A stretch of 64,000 nucleotides of DNA from G963422565 sp963422565 (GTDB lineage Bacteria > Pseudomonadota > Alphaproteobacteria > MPNO01). The stretch spans positions 806,001-870,000 of the forward strand of contig OY730228.1 in the NCBI GenBank assembly GCA_963422565.1. Reading direction: 5' to 3'. The position numbers and the translations under genes are program-made. The notes below the pieces were generated by a model, which made no database searches, was not told the origin of the DNA, and saw only the letters and a list, made by a program, of their open reading frames with translations. Shown one piece after another: positions 44,469-54,127 of the stretch (positions are counted from its first letter, which is position 1; each line of letters opens with the position of its first letter).

Positions 44469-45760
44469 TATATCGAGAACGGATCGCGCACCAGAATCGT
44501 GTCGTCGCGCTCGGGGCTGGTGGACAGGAGCGCGACCGGCGCCTGGATCAGGTCCTCGACCCGCCGGATATATTTGACCGCCGTCGCCGGGAGGTCTGCC
44601 CAGCTTCGCGCGCCGCGCGTGCTCCCCGACCAACCCTCCAGAGTCTCGTAGACCGGCTCGAGCAGCGCCTGGTCATGGCCGGCGGCCGGCATGTAGTCGA
44701 GCCGGCCATCCCGGCCCCGATAGGCGGTGCAGACCTTCAGCGCCTCGATGCCGTCGAGCACGTCGAGCTTGGTGAGCGCGATACCGTCGATGCCGCCGAG
44801 CGCGACCGCCTGTCGAACCAGCACCGCATCGAACCAGCCGCAGCGCCGCTTGCGGCCCGTCACGGTGCCGAATTCGCGGCCGCGCTCGCCGAGCAGCCTG
44901 CCGGTCTCGTTGTCCTGCTCGGTCGGGAAGGGGCCGCTGCCGACGCGGGTCGCGTAGGCCTTGGTGATCCCCAGCACGTAGCCGATCGCCCGCGCGGCGA
45001 TGCCGCTGCCGGCGGCGGCCTGGCCGGCCAGCGTGTTGGACGAGGTCACGAAGGGATAGGTCCCGTGATCGACGTCCAGCATCGCGCCTTGGGCGCCCTC
45101 GAAGAGGATCCGCTTGCCCGCGCGGCGCGCTTGGTCCAGCCGCCGCCATACCGGCACCGCGAAGGGGAGGAGTCGGTGCGCCGCGTCCAACAGCGGATCG
45201 AGCACGTCCGCCCTGCGCAGTTCCGGGGCGCCGAGCCCCCGGAACAGCGCATTGTGATGGGCGAGCAGCGCGTCGACGCGCGCGGCGAGACCGCCGCGGT
45301 CGGCGAGATCGCAGAGGCGGACTGCCCGCCGTGCGACCTTGTCCTCGTAAGCCGGCCCGATGCCGCGGCCGGTCGTCCCGATGCGCCCGGCGCCGCGCGC
45401 CGTCTCGCGCGCGCGGTCGATCAACGGGTGCATCGGCAGGATCAGACACGCGTTGTCGGCGACGCAGAGGGTCTCGGGCGTGACGCGCACCCCCATCCCG
45501 GCGACCGTGTCGATCTCCGCGAGCAGCGCCCAGGGATCGATCACGACGCCGTTGCCGATGATGGAGAGCTTGCCCTCGCGGACGATCCCCGAGGGCAGGA
45601 GGCTGAGCTTGTAGGTCTTGCCGTCGATGACCAGCGTATGCCCGGCATTGTGACCGCCCTGGAATCTCACCACCACGTCGGCGCGTTCGGCCAGCCAGTC
45701 GACGATCTTGCCTTTGCCCTCGTCGCCCCATTGGGCACCGACTACCGCGACATTCGTCAT
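44468..45760 (-). CDS. purA: Adenylosuccinate synthetase PurA
   Basis: A 430-residue enzyme making adenylosuccinate from IMP, aspartate and GTP. The N-terminal GTP loop is GAQWGDEGKGKIVDWL, with QGGHNAGHT next. TTGRGIGPAYEDK and DVDHGTYPFVTSSNT follow, and the C-terminal segment has TKLDVLDGIEALKVCTAY. Last gene of serC-serA-hisZ-purA; 12 bp after hisZ. Confidence 0.97.
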   Translation of the reverse strand: MTNVAVVGAQWGDEGKGKIVDWLAERADVVVRFQGGHNAGHTLVIDGKTYKLSLLPSGIVREGKLSIIGNGVVIDPWALLAEIDTVAGMGVRVTPETLCVADNACLILPMHPLIDRARETARGAGRIGTTGRGIGPAYEDKVARRAVRLCDLADRGGLAARVDALLAHHNALFRGLGAPELRRADVLDPLLDAAHRLLPFAVPVWRRLDQARRAGKRILFEGAQGAMLDVDHGTYPFVTSSNTLAGQAAAGSGIAARAIGYVLGITKAYATRVGSGPFPTEQDNETGRLLGERGREFGTVTGRKRRCGWFDAVLVRQAVALGGIDGIALTKLDVLDGIEALKVCTAYRGRDGRLDYMPAAGHDQALLEPVYETLEGWSGSTRGARSWADLPATAVKYIRRVEDLIQAPVALLSTSPERDDTILVRDPFSI

Positions 45761-45772
45761 CCGCCCGTCCGT

Positions 45773-46933
45773 TCAGCCGGCCGCCCGGACGCGGCCCGAC
45801 CGATATTCATGGCTGCAACCGAGCCGCACGGCCTCCGCCGGGTCCTCGGACAGGCCGGAAAGCGTCGTCCAGCCCTCGGCGCGGAGCGCGCGACCGACCT
45901 CCGGCGGGGTACCGACAGGCAGATAGACCCGCGCGCCGGCCGGCGGCTCGGGTAGCGCCCGCAATATCGTATCGACATAGAGAGTTATGCCGGTCGCCGG
46001 CTCGGCCTCCGCCGCCGCCCGCGACGCGCCGCCGTCGACGGTGGCGGCATACCGACCGCCGCTGGCGAGCTCGCCGCGTACATCGAGAGGAAAGATCGTG
46101 AAACATACCCCGCTATGATATTCGAACCCGCGATTCTCTATCGGATCGATCGAGAGCGGGAGGTCCGGGGCCGCGCGCCTGATCTCGGCGGCGACCTCGG
46201 CGAGCCGCGCACGCTCGCGCGCCGGCCCGGGCGGCAGATCGAGCCGGCCGAGAATATCGAGGCAGCGCTCGGCCGGCCCCGCCGCCGCCAGCAGATCGCC
46301 GAGCGGCCCCGCGGCCGGCCCCGCCAGCGCGTCGATGGAGGCGGCGTCCTTGTGATCGAGCGCCTCGCGCAAGCCCGGGGCGTCGGCGAGCCCGATCCCG
46401 GCGGCGGCGCAGAGCAGCGGCACCAGAGGCGGCACGGTCAGGTCGACATTGATCTCGTCGACACCGATCCCGTCGAGCGCCTCGGCCGCCAGCAGAATAA
46501 GCTCCGCATCGGCGCGCACAAAGTCCGAGCCGATGAGTTCCATGCCGACCTGCGCGAACTGGCGCTCCGGGCGGAGCTGGGTGCCGGTCACCCGCAGAAC
46601 CTCGCCAGCATAGCACAGCCTGAGCGGCCGCGGCGCTTCGGCCAGGCGCGTGGCGGCGATTCGCGCGATCTGCGGCGTGATGTCGGCGCGGAAGCCCATC
46701 ATCCGCTGGGACTGGGGATCCATCAGCCGGAAGGTCTCGGAAGCCATCGCCGCGCCGGCCCCGCTCAGGAGGCTGTCTTCGAACTCGACCAGCGGCGGCT
46801 TGATGCGCTCGTAACCGCAGGCCACGAACTGCGCCATGAGGCCCTCGACGACATCTGTCTCATGGGCCGCGTAGGGCGGCAGGATGTCCCGGAGCCCGGT
46901 GGGCAGCAGCGCCTTGCGATCGAGACGGGTCAT
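45773..46933 (-). CDS. hisZ: ATP phosphoribosyltransferase regulatory subunit HisZ
   Basis: A 386-residue class II synthetase-like protein without the tRNA-binding domain. Motif 2-like MMGFRADITPQIARIAATRL and RLCYAGEVLR are as in HisZ, and FEYHSGVCFTIF with ASGGRY near the C-terminus corresponds to the histidine-binding region. HisZ forms the first histidine-pathway enzyme together with the short form of HisG, which is not next to it; the genome should carry a short-type hisG elsewhere. It lies between serA (4 bp) and purA (12 bp). Confidence 0.93.
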   Translation of the reverse strand: MTRLDRKALLPTGLRDILPPYAAHETDVVEGLMAQFVACGYERIKPPLVEFEDSLLSGAGAAMASETFRLMDPQSQRMMGFRADITPQIARIAATRLAEAPRPLRLCYAGEVLRVTGTQLRPERQFAQVGMELIGSDFVRADAELILLAAEALDGIGVDEINVDLTVPPLVPLLCAAAGIGLADAPGLREALDHKDAASIDALAGPAAGPLGDLLAAAGPAERCLDILGRLDLPPGPARERARLAEVAAEIRRAAPDLPLSIDPIENRGFEYHSGVCFTIFPLDVRGELASGGRYAATVDGGASRAAAEAEPATGITLYVDTILRALPEPPAGARVYLPVGTPPEVGRALRAEGWTTLSGLSEDPAEAVRLGCSHEYRSGRVRAAG

Positions 46934-46937
46934 CGTT

Positions 46938-48515
46938 TCAGAAGCTGAGGGCGCGCGCCTGGACGACGCCGGGAATCGATCGAACGCCGGCCAGCACCGC
47001 GGCGGAGATCTTGCCGTCCACGGCGAGGAGCGCGATCGCGTCGCCGCCGGGGCCGGACCGGCCCAGATGGAAGGTCGCGATGTTGACTCCGGCCCCGGCG
47101 AGGGTCGAGCCCAGACGGCCGATATAGCCCGGCTCGTCGCGGTTGACCGTGAAAAGCATCTGCGCGCCGAGCGCCGCCTCGAGCGGAATCCCGTTCACCT
47201 CGACGATGCGCGGCTTGTCCGCGGCGAACAGCGTCCCCGACACCGAACGCGTGCGGCGTTCGGTCGTCACCGAGAGACGGATCAGCGTCTGATAGTCGGC
47301 GCGCCGGTCGTGCTTCGTCTCCGTGATCTGGATGTTGCGTTCACGCGCAAGGATCGGCGCGTTGACGATATTGACGGACTCCATGACCGGCGACAGCAGA
47401 CCGTGCAGCAGCGAAGCGGTCAGCGGCCGGTAGTTGAGCGCCGCCGCCGCGCCCTCATATTCGACGACGACGGCCCGGATGCTGGTCTCCGCGACCTGGC
47501 CGGCGAAGCTGCCGATCTGGTGGGCGAGCACGATATAGGGCCGGAGCCGCGCCGCCTCCTCGCCGCTGACCGAGGGCGTGTTGACGGCGTTCGCAACGGC
47601 GCCGTCGAGGAGATAGTCCGACATCTGTTCGGCGATCTGGATCGCGACCTTCTCCTGCGCCTCGATCGTCGACGCGCCGAGATGGGGCGTCGCGATGACC
47701 CCGTCGACTCCGAACAGGGGATAAGCGCCGGGCGGCTCGGCCGGATAGACGTCGACGGCGATGCCGGCGATACGGCCGCTCTCCCGCCCCGAGCGCAGCG
47801 CCTCCGCATCGACGAGCTCGCCGCGCGCGCAGTTGACGAGCAGAACGCCGGACTTCATCGCGGCGATCGCTTCGGCATCGATCAGACCGCGGGTCTCGCG
47901 GGTCAGCGGGGCGTGAAGACTCACCACGTCGGCCCGCGACAGCAGGGCGGCGAAGTCCACCTTTTCGACGCCCAGGATCCGCACGCGTTCCGGTGTCAGA
48001 TAGGGATCGTACACGATCACCTTCATGCCGAGGCCGCGCGCCCGGTCGGCGACGATCGCGCCGACATTGCCGCAGCCGACGACGCCGAACACCTTGCCGG
48101 CGAGCTCCATGCCGACGAAGCGTGCGCGCTCCCACCCGCCGGACTGGGTCGATCTGTCGGCCGCGGGGATCTGGCGCGCCAGGGCGAGGGTCAGGGCGAT
48201 CGCGTGCTCGGCGGTGGTCACGGCGTTCCCGAACGGGGTGTTCATCACCACGACGCCGCGGGAAGAGGCCGCCGCGACATCGATATTGTCGACGCCGATT
48301 CCGGCGCGGCCGATCACCTTGAGGCGGTGGGCCGCAGCCAGGACGGCCTCGGTGACCCGGGTCGCCGAGCGCACCGCCAGACCGTCATAACTGCCGATCC
48401 GGCCGAGGAGCGCGTCGCGCCCGATCCCGACTCGGACATCGACGTCGATGCCCCGGCTCTCGAATATATCGACGGCCTGCCGGCTGAGATTGTCTGAAAT
48501 CAGGACACGCGCCAT
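46938..48515 (-). CDS. serA: D-3-phosphoglycerate dehydrogenase SerA
   Basis: A 525-residue type I SerA: catalytic/NAD domain with GCGNVG (147-152), GVDNIDVAAASSRGV, LVNCARGELVDAEAL, and the catalytic His in ATPHLGASTIEAQEKVA. An allosteric substrate-binding domain comes next. A C-terminal ACT domain (about 450-525, MLFTVNRDEPGYIGRLGSTLAGAGVNIATFHLGR) should sense serine. It catalyses the first step of serine synthesis. The frame is open to 48587, but MARVLISDNLS is the usual start. It follows serC by 17 bp. Confidence 0.96.
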   Translation of the reverse strand: MARVLISDNLSRQAVDIFESRGIDVDVRVGIGRDALLGRIGSYDGLAVRSATRVTEAVLAAAHRLKVIGRAGIGVDNIDVAAASSRGVVVMNTPFGNAVTTAEHAIALTLALARQIPAADRSTQSGGWERARFVGMELAGKVFGVVGCGNVGAIVADRARGLGMKVIVYDPYLTPERVRILGVEKVDFAALLSRADVVSLHAPLTRETRGLIDAEAIAAMKSGVLLVNCARGELVDAEALRSGRESGRIAGIAVDVYPAEPPGAYPLFGVDGVIATPHLGASTIEAQEKVAIQIAEQMSDYLLDGAVANAVNTPSVSGEEAARLRPYIVLAHQIGSFAGQVAETSIRAVVVEYEGAAAALNYRPLTASLLHGLLSPVMESVNIVNAPILARERNIQITETKHDRRADYQTLIRLSVTTERRTRSVSGTLFAADKPRIVEVNGIPLEAALGAQMLFTVNRDEPGYIGRLGSTLAGAGVNIATFHLGRSGPGGDAIALLAVDGKISAAVLAGVRSIPGVVQARALSF

Positions 48516-48532
48516 ATCGATTCCGCCCGCGA

Positions 48533-49708
48533 TCACGCCGCCGGGGCCGCGTTCTCCTTGACCGCCTCGTAGGCCCAGTCGAGCCACGGAAACAGAGCCT
48601 CGAGATCCGCCCGTTCGACGGTGGGGCCCGCCCAGATCCGAAGCCCCGGCGGGGCCGAACGATAGGCGTTGATGTCATAGGCGACCGCCTCGTCTTCCAA
48701 CAGCGCCGCGATCCGGCGCCCGACCGCGGCCCGCTCGTCGCTGCCGAGGGCGGCGAACCACGGATCGACGATCTTCAGACAGACCGATGTCGGCGACCGA
48801 CTATGCGCATCGGTGGCCAGGAAATCGATCCAGCCCGTCCGCGCGACCCAGCCTTCGATCGCTTGCATATTGGCCGCCGTCCGCCGGAAGAGGGTCTCGA
48901 TGCCGCCGATATCCTCGGCCCAACGAAGCCCGTCCAGCGCATCCGCGACGCACAGCATGGACGGCGTGTTGATCGTGGCGCCTTCGAACAGCATTTCGGT
49001 CAACCGCCCGCCCGAAGTCAGTCGGAAAATCTTGGGAAGCGGCCGGGGCGGCGCGTAGGATTCGAGGCGGGCGACGGCGCGCGGGGACAGCACGAGCATT
49101 CCGTGCGCGGCCTCTCCGCCCATCGCTTTCTGCCAGGACCATGTGGTCGCGTCGAGCCGGTCCCACGGCAGATCGAGAGCGAAGACCGCGGACGTCGCAT
49201 CGCAGATGGTCAACCCGCCGCGGTCCTCCGGAATCCAGGCCCCGTCGGGAACGCGCACGCCCGACGTCGTCCCGTTCCATGCGAAGACCACGTCGCGATC
49301 GAACGCGACCGCCGACAGATCTGGGAGCGACCCGTATGCCGCGTCCAGGACCCGGACGTCGCCCAGCCGCAACTGCGCAACGACGTCATCGGCCCAACCC
49401 GCGCCGAAGCTCTCCCAGACCAGCATGTCCACGCCGCGCGGCCCGAGAAGCGACCAGAGCGCCATCTCGACGGCGCCGGTATCCGAGGCGGGCACGATGC
49501 CGATCCGGTGCGAATCCGGGATGCGGAGCAGCGCCCGGCTGCGGTCGATCACCTCCTTGAGCAGCGCCCGGCCCGGCCCCGACCTGTGCGACCGGCCGAC
49601 GAGCGCGCCGGCGAGCACCCCCGGCGACCACCCCGGCCGCTTGGCGCACGGTCCGGAAGAAAAGCAAGGATTTCGCGGCCGAACGCTCGGCACCGCCGAT
49701 CGAACCAT
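48533..49708 (-). CDS. serC: Phosphoserine aminotransferase SerC
   Basis: A 391-residue class V aminotransferase, the second enzyme of serine synthesis. FSSGPCAKRPGW at the N-terminus and PASDTGAVEMALWSLLG belong to the SerC subgroup common in alphaproteobacteria. The PLP lysine is K194 in TWSWQKAMGGE, and ICDATSAVFALDLPW contains the PLP-pyridine aspartate. TPSMLCVADALDGL is downstream. The ATG 49708 follows AGGGACAGGG. It heads the operon serC-serA-hisZ-purA under a good promoter about 85 bp upstream. Confidence 0.95.
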   Translation of the reverse strand: MVRSAVPSVRPRNPCFSSGPCAKRPGWSPGVLAGALVGRSHRSGPGRALLKEVIDRSRALLRIPDSHRIGIVPASDTGAVEMALWSLLGPRGVDMLVWESFGAGWADDVVAQLRLGDVRVLDAAYGSLPDLSAVAFDRDVVFAWNGTTSGVRVPDGAWIPEDRGGLTICDATSAVFALDLPWDRLDATTWSWQKAMGGEAAHGMLVLSPRAVARLESYAPPRPLPKIFRLTSGGRLTEMLFEGATINTPSMLCVADALDGLRWAEDIGGIETLFRRTAANMQAIEGWVARTGWIDFLATDAHSRSPTSVCLKIVDPWFAALGSDERAAVGRRIAALLEDEAVAYDINAYRSAPPGLRIWAGPTVERADLEALFPWLDWAYEAVKENAAPAA

Positions 49709-49790
49709 GACGCCCTGTCCCTGTTCGAGAACGGGCGGACGTCCCAGGATCCAGAGCCGGGCGCCGCACCCCGAGGTCCGGTGTCGCGGC

Positions 49791-49819
49791 AAACTAGAAA
49801 CCGGACGATGGGGCGTCAA
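49791..49819 (-). promoter_or_regulatory. Sigma70-type promoter of serC-serA-hisZ-purA
   Basis: Minus strand TTGACG (49814-49819), 17 bp, TAGTTT (49791-49796). The leader to the serC ATG is roughly 75 bases and can fold around a GC-rich stem near 49770-49790. Confidence 0.6.
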
Positions 49820-49858
49820 TCCGCCGTCCTTGTTCAGGGGACATGAAACGACGCGGCC

Positions 49859-49887
49859 TCGACCGTGCCCGACCGGTTTGGTAGCAT
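49859..49887 (+). promoter_or_regulatory. Possible promoter of the ABC transporter operon
   Basis: TCGACC (49859-49864), 17 bp, TAGCAT (49882-49887); four of six bases match in each box. The start would be near 49894, about 45 bases before the binding-protein gene. Confidence 0.4.
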
Positions 49888-49939
49888 CGCCGCGTTCGCG
49901 GCACCTGAATTGGCGCTGTTCGAACGAGAGGGAACGGCA

Positions 49940-51136
49940 ATGGAGGGACTCATGAACCAGTTCGAATGGACGCGGCGCCACTTCGTCTACTTGGCTTCGG
50001 CCGCCGCCGCGGCCGCGGCGATCGGCCGCATGCCGCGGGCCGCCGCCGCCGAGGGCGAACCGCTCCGCCTTTGGGCCAACCCCGGCGTCCATAAGGTCGG
50101 CGCCAAGGACTGGAGCGCGATGGAAGCCCAGGGCGGCCTCCACATCGCCGCGACCGCGAAGAGCGCGCGCGCCGACGAGGCCATCCAGAAGATGGTCGTG
50201 GGCGACGGCAACAAGCTGTTCGACGCGGCCACCGACAACGGCGGCGGGATGGAGGACGCGCTCGCCTCGCAAGGGGCGATCGTACCGCTCGACACCAGCC
50301 GGATTCCCAACTGGAAAAACATCCTTCCGGCCTATAACGAAGGCGGTGCCGCCGCGAATACGCTGCGCTACAGGGGCGAGGTGTATGCGACACCGATCAT
50401 CGCGAACGCCGACTCGCTGGCCTACGACTACAAGGTGCTGGGATTTCACCCGGATAGCTGGGGCGTCCTTTTCGACTCCCAGTTCAAGGGACGCGTCGCC
50501 CTGCAGAACGATTTCGGGCCGACCTTGACCAATATGGCGATCTATCTGAAGGAAAGCGGCAAGGTCGAGATCGGCAACCCGTCGGACATGACCCCCGACG
50601 AGGTGAAGGCCGTCTGCCAGTTCCTCATCGACTGGAAAAAGAAGGGGCAGTTCAGGACCTTCTGGGACGGGTTCCAGAACGGCGTCGGGATCCTCGCCAG
50701 CGGCGAGGTGTTGATGTCGTCCTGCTGGGAGCCGATCCAGATCATCGCCAACCGCAAGACCGGCGACAAGGCGGATATCCGCTACGGCACGATGAAAGAA
50801 GGCCACCAGACCTGGAACAATATGGTCATGCTGACCAAGGGCGGACGCGCGCGCGGGATGGACGACGCCTATTACAAGCTCGCCAACGTCTATCTCTCGA
50901 CCTGGTTCGGCGCGCGGACGCTGGCCGATCTCGGCTATGCGCCGCAGATGCAGGGTGTCGACGAATACATCAAGGCCCATCCCGACGACTTCCTGCCCGA
51001 GAAGCAACGCGAGATTCTGCACACGCTCAAGACCAAGAACGATCGCTACGCAGTCAAGGGAAACTCCTGGCAGAACGTGTTTCCCAAGCATATCAGAGCC
51101 TATCAGGACTGGTGGGCGCGGCTGCAGGCCGCCTGA
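49940..51136 (+). CDS. Spermidine/putrescine-type ABC transporter substrate-binding protein
   Basis: About 398 residues, PotD-like cluster. The N-terminus EWTRRHFVYLASAAAAAAAIG has twin arginines before a hydrophobic core and an AAAAEG cleavage region, so Tat or Sec export to the periplasm is likely. The mature protein has FDAATDNGGGMEDALASQGAIVPLD, YGTMKEGHQTWNNMVMLTKG and NDRYAVKGNSWQN, all typical of the extracellular binding family 1 fold. ATG 49940 follows AGGGA; ATG 49952 follows GGAGGG and is equally plausible. Permeases and ATPase follow. The ligand may be a polyamine or another small cationic or amide compound; the catabolic genes downstream suggest the latter. Confidence 0.9.
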   Translation: MEGLMNQFEWTRRHFVYLASAAAAAAAIGRMPRAAAAEGEPLRLWANPGVHKVGAKDWSAMEAQGGLHIAATAKSARADEAIQKMVVGDGNKLFDAATDNGGGMEDALASQGAIVPLDTSRIPNWKNILPAYNEGGAAANTLRYRGEVYATPIIANADSLAYDYKVLGFHPDSWGVLFDSQFKGRVALQNDFGPTLTNMAIYLKESGKVEIGNPSDMTPDEVKAVCQFLIDWKKKGQFRTFWDGFQNGVGILASGEVLMSSCWEPIQIIANRKTGDKADIRYGTMKEGHQTWNNMVMLTKGGRARGMDDAYYKLANVYLSTWFGARTLADLGYAPQMQGVDEYIKAHPDDFLPEKQREILHTLKTKNDRYAVKGNSWQNVFPKHIRAYQDWWARLQAA

Positions 51137-51142
51137 CCGCTC

Positions 51143-52081
51143 GTGCGCTCCGCTGCCGTGGACAGAGCGCAGCCGTCGAGGGGGGTGGGGAGCATCCCGC
51201 CCCCCCCTACCCGGTGGCGGCGGCTGGTCGGGCAGGACGGCATTCAGAAATGGCTGTTCTATGTTCCCGTCGTCTTTTTTGTTCTGTTCTTTGCGCTGCC
51301 CGTCGCGTTGACGCTGGTATGGAGCGTCTTCGAGCGTACCCAGTTCTGGATGGAGCCGGGCTTCACTCTGTTCGCCTACGAAAACTTCTTCACCTCGGCG
51401 CGGGCCGAAAATTACCTCTTCTCGATGCTGCACGCCGCCGCCGCGGTGACGATCTCCTTCGCCATCGGCTTCCCGATCGCGGTCTTCGTCCGCCGCCGCG
51501 TTGCGAAATCGGCGCAGCACCGTGTCGTGCTTCTGTTCATCCTGCCGTTCATGATTTCGGAGCTGGTTCGTGTCTTCGCCATGCGGCCGATCCTCGGGCG
51601 CAACGGCCTAGTCAACTCCGTTCTCATCGAGATCGGCATCATTTCCGAACCGATCACCGCCATCCTCTTCTCGCCGTTGGGCGTCATCATCGGCGACGTG
51701 ATGTCCTTCCTGCCGTTCATGGTCTTCGCCGGCTTCCTGGCCATGGAGGCGGTCCAGAACTACATCTTCGAAGTCAGCGACGACCTCGGCGCAAGACCGG
51801 TGCGGCTTTTCGTCAACATAATCATACCCCTCGCCGCGCCGGGGATTTTTGCGGGCTGCGTGTTCATCTTCGTCAATTCGATGGGCGTCGCCCTGGTGCC
51901 GACCATTCTCGGCGGACCGGGCGCGGTCAATGCCGGGCTGATCGCCAATCAGGCCATCGTCGCGCTCGACTTTCCGCTCGCAATGGCCGTAAGCACGATC
52001 ATGATCGTGACGCTCGTTCTGCTGCTCTATATCGGCCACCGGCTGTTCGACCTTACCAAGGTCCTGGAACCCATAAGCTGA
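51143..52081 (+). CDS. ABC transporter permease, PotB type
   Basis: A 312-residue inner-membrane permease with six helices. After a 30-residue cytoplasmic start there is WLFYVPVVFFVLFFALPVALTLVWS. Further helices follow at about 90-115, 120-145, 170-195, 220-245 and 280-300. The EAA coupling loop that contacts the ATPase is VSDDLGARPVRLFVNIIIPLAAPGI. GTG 51143 is six bases after the binding-protein stop; the exact start is uncertain because Shine-Dalgarno signals are weak. Confidence 0.9.
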   Translation: MRSAAVDRAQPSRGVGSIPPPPTRWRRLVGQDGIQKWLFYVPVVFFVLFFALPVALTLVWSVFERTQFWMEPGFTLFAYENFFTSARAENYLFSMLHAAAAVTISFAIGFPIAVFVRRRVAKSAQHRVVLLFILPFMISELVRVFAMRPILGRNGLVNSVLIEIGIISEPITAILFSPLGVIIGDVMSFLPFMVFAGFLAMEAVQNYIFEVSDDLGARPVRLFVNIIIPLAAPGIFAGCVFIFVNSMGVALVPTILGGPGAVNAGLIANQAIVALDFPLAMAVSTIMIVTLVLLLYIGHRLFDLTKVLEPIS

Positions 52082-52088
52082 ACCGGCG

Positions 52089-52979
52089 ATGCGCGACGAC
52101 TTCACCGCTCCCTGGACCAATTGGCTGAAATGGGGCTATCTGTTCGCTGTCGTTGCCGCGCTGATGCTTCCGGTCTTCTACGTCATCTACATCTCCTTCA
52201 ACGAATATGGCTTCGGCGCGCGCATATACGAGTTCACCTTCGACTGGTACCGGGTCGTTCTGGGCGACAAGCTGCTCGTCGCGTCACTGGAATGGACGGG
52301 CTATCTCGCCGTCACGGCCGTGGCATCGACCATCCCCATGGCCCTGCTGTCGGCGAAGTTCTACAGACGCACCGATCACAAGGTCGCGTTCGTCGCGCTG
52401 ATGATGTCCCCTCTCTTCGTTCCGGCCGACATCATGGGGTCCTGCCTCTTGGTCTTTTTCAAGAACCTGGCGGGCGGTTTCGCCTTTCTCGACGACGCGT
52501 TGGGCGTCGACTGGTTCTCCGGTTGGTTCGATCTCGGCTTCCTGACGGCCCTGATCGGCCAGATCATCTACACCCACCCCTACGCCTTCGTCGTCATCCT
52601 GATCACGATGTCGCGCTATCGCATGCAGCAGACGGAGGCCGCGCGCGCTTGCGGCGCGACCGCCTGGCAGGCGTTCTGGCAGGTCGAGTTCCCGCAGATT
52701 CGGGTCGGCATCTTCAGCGCCTGCGCCTTCGTCACGATCCTCTCCTTCAACGAGACCGTGCGCACGGCGCTGACAAAGGGAGGGTTCGACACCTTTTCGA
52801 ACGTCCTGGTCGCCCAGATGCTCAATATCGGCATGTCGGAGGAGTCCTACGCGATGGCCGGGATCATGAGCATCGTCTCCATGTTCGTGATCGGCTCCGT
52901 TCTTCTCTATACGCTGCTCAGGAGCGAACGCCTCGAACGCAAGGCTCGCGCGATGAGCCAGCCCGACATGTCGCGCTGA
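52089..52979 (+). CDS. ABC transporter permease, PotC type
   Basis: The second permease, 296 residues and six helices: YLFAVVAALMLPVFYVIYISF at residues about 17-37, then AVTAVASTIPMALLSAKF, LMMSPLFVPADIMGSCLLVFF and others. The EAA loop is EAARACGATAWQAFWQVEFPQI. It begins 7 bp after the first permease and pairs with it as a heterodimer. Confidence 0.92.
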   Translation: MRDDFTAPWTNWLKWGYLFAVVAALMLPVFYVIYISFNEYGFGARIYEFTFDWYRVVLGDKLLVASLEWTGYLAVTAVASTIPMALLSAKFYRRTDHKVAFVALMMSPLFVPADIMGSCLLVFFKNLAGGFAFLDDALGVDWFSGWFDLGFLTALIGQIIYTHPYAFVVILITMSRYRMQQTEAARACGATAWQAFWQVEFPQIRVGIFSACAFVTILSFNETVRTALTKGGFDTFSNVLVAQMLNIGMSEESYAMAGIMSIVSMFVIGSVLLYTLLRSERLERKARAMSQPDMSR

Positions 52980-53017
52980 CCCGCCGCGCCAAGACAGAAA
53001 GCGAGCCACCGAGACCG

Positions 53018-54127
53018 ATGGAAAAGCCGCGCGACATTGCCGTAGAAGTCGTCGATCTGGGCAAGAGCTACGGCGCGGTCAGGGCGCTGAAATCGATCGG
53101 CTTCTCGATCGAGAGCGGTCGCTACTGCGCGTTGCTGGGACCAAGCGGCGGCGGCAAGACAACCCTGCTGCGTCTGATCGGCGGCTTTATCAGACCCGAC
53201 TCCGGGCGGGTCCTGCTGCATGGGCACGACGTGAGCCATCTGCCGCCCAACCAGCGCCCGACATCCATGGTCTTCCAGAACTACGCCCTGTTCCCCCATA
53301 TGACCGTCGCGCGCAACGTGGCATACGGCCTGCGGCTGCTGCGCCTTCCGACACGCGAGATCAGGGAGCGGGTCGACGAGATGCTCGCCATGGTCGGACT
53401 CGCGGACTACGACGCGCGCATGCCGCACGAGCTGTCCGGCGGCCAGCAGCAGCGCGTCCAGCTCGCTCGGTCGCTCGTGCTCGGCCGCGACATTCTTTTG
53501 CTCGACGAGCCCCTCGCATCGCTCGACGCCAAGCTCCGCAAGGACATGTGCCTCGAGCTCAAGCGCCTCCAGGAAAAGGTGGGAATCACCTTCATCCACG
53601 TCACGCATAATCAGGAAGAAGCGCTCACGGTCGCCGACCATATCGCGATTATCGCCGACGGAGACCTCGTCGAGCAGGGCACGGCAAAAGAAGTCTACGA
53701 GACGCCGGAAAAGCGGTTTACCGCCGGATTCGTGGGCGAAAACAATGTCTTCGACGGTATCGTCTCCGATGCCGTCGCGGCCTCCCCGGGCATGACGGTC
53801 GTCGAAGTCGATTTCGCGCGGCTGGAGGTCGGTTCACGGAGCGCGTCGCCCGTCCCCGGCGATGCCGTTGCGATCTCGGTGCGCTCCGAGCTCCTGGACA
53901 TTTTCCCGCCGGACCGGCCGGCGCGGGAGGGCTGGCAACTTTTCCCCGCGACCTATCTCGACGCCGTTTATCTGGGCTGGACGATTTCGCATATCGTCCG
54001 GCTCGGAAACGGGACCGAGATCGTCGTCCGGACGATGGCGGACCGACGGGACAATGACGGCTACGAATCCGGACAGGCGGTGAATATCGGCTGGCCGTCC
54101 GCGCGCGCATGTCTCCACCTGTCCTGA
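53018..54127 (+). CDS. ABC transporter ATP-binding protein, PotA type
   Basis: A 369-residue ATPase. Walker A GPSGGGKTT (about 46-54), Q-loop VFQNYALFPHMTV, signature LSGGQQQRVQLARSL, Walker B ILLLDEPLASLD, H-loop HVTHNQEEAL. After the nucleotide-binding domain the last 120 residues form the TOBE-type regulatory domain (from about FVGENNVFDGIV). Completes a four-gene importer. The frame is open upstream but overlaps the permease; ATG 53018 begins MEKPRDIAVEVVDLGKSYG. Confidence 0.94.
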   Translation: MEKPRDIAVEVVDLGKSYGAVRALKSIGFSIESGRYCALLGPSGGGKTTLLRLIGGFIRPDSGRVLLHGHDVSHLPPNQRPTSMVFQNYALFPHMTVARNVAYGLRLLRLPTREIRERVDEMLAMVGLADYDARMPHELSGGQQQRVQLARSLVLGRDILLLDEPLASLDAKLRKDMCLELKRLQEKVGITFIHVTHNQEEALTVADHIAIIADGDLVEQGTAKEVYETPEKRFTAGFVGENNVFDGIVSDAVAASPGMTVVEVDFARLEVGSRSASPVPGDAVAISVRSELLDIFPPDRPAREGWQLFPATYLDAVYLGWTISHIVRLGNGTEIVVRTMADRRDNDGYESGQAVNIGWPSARACLHLS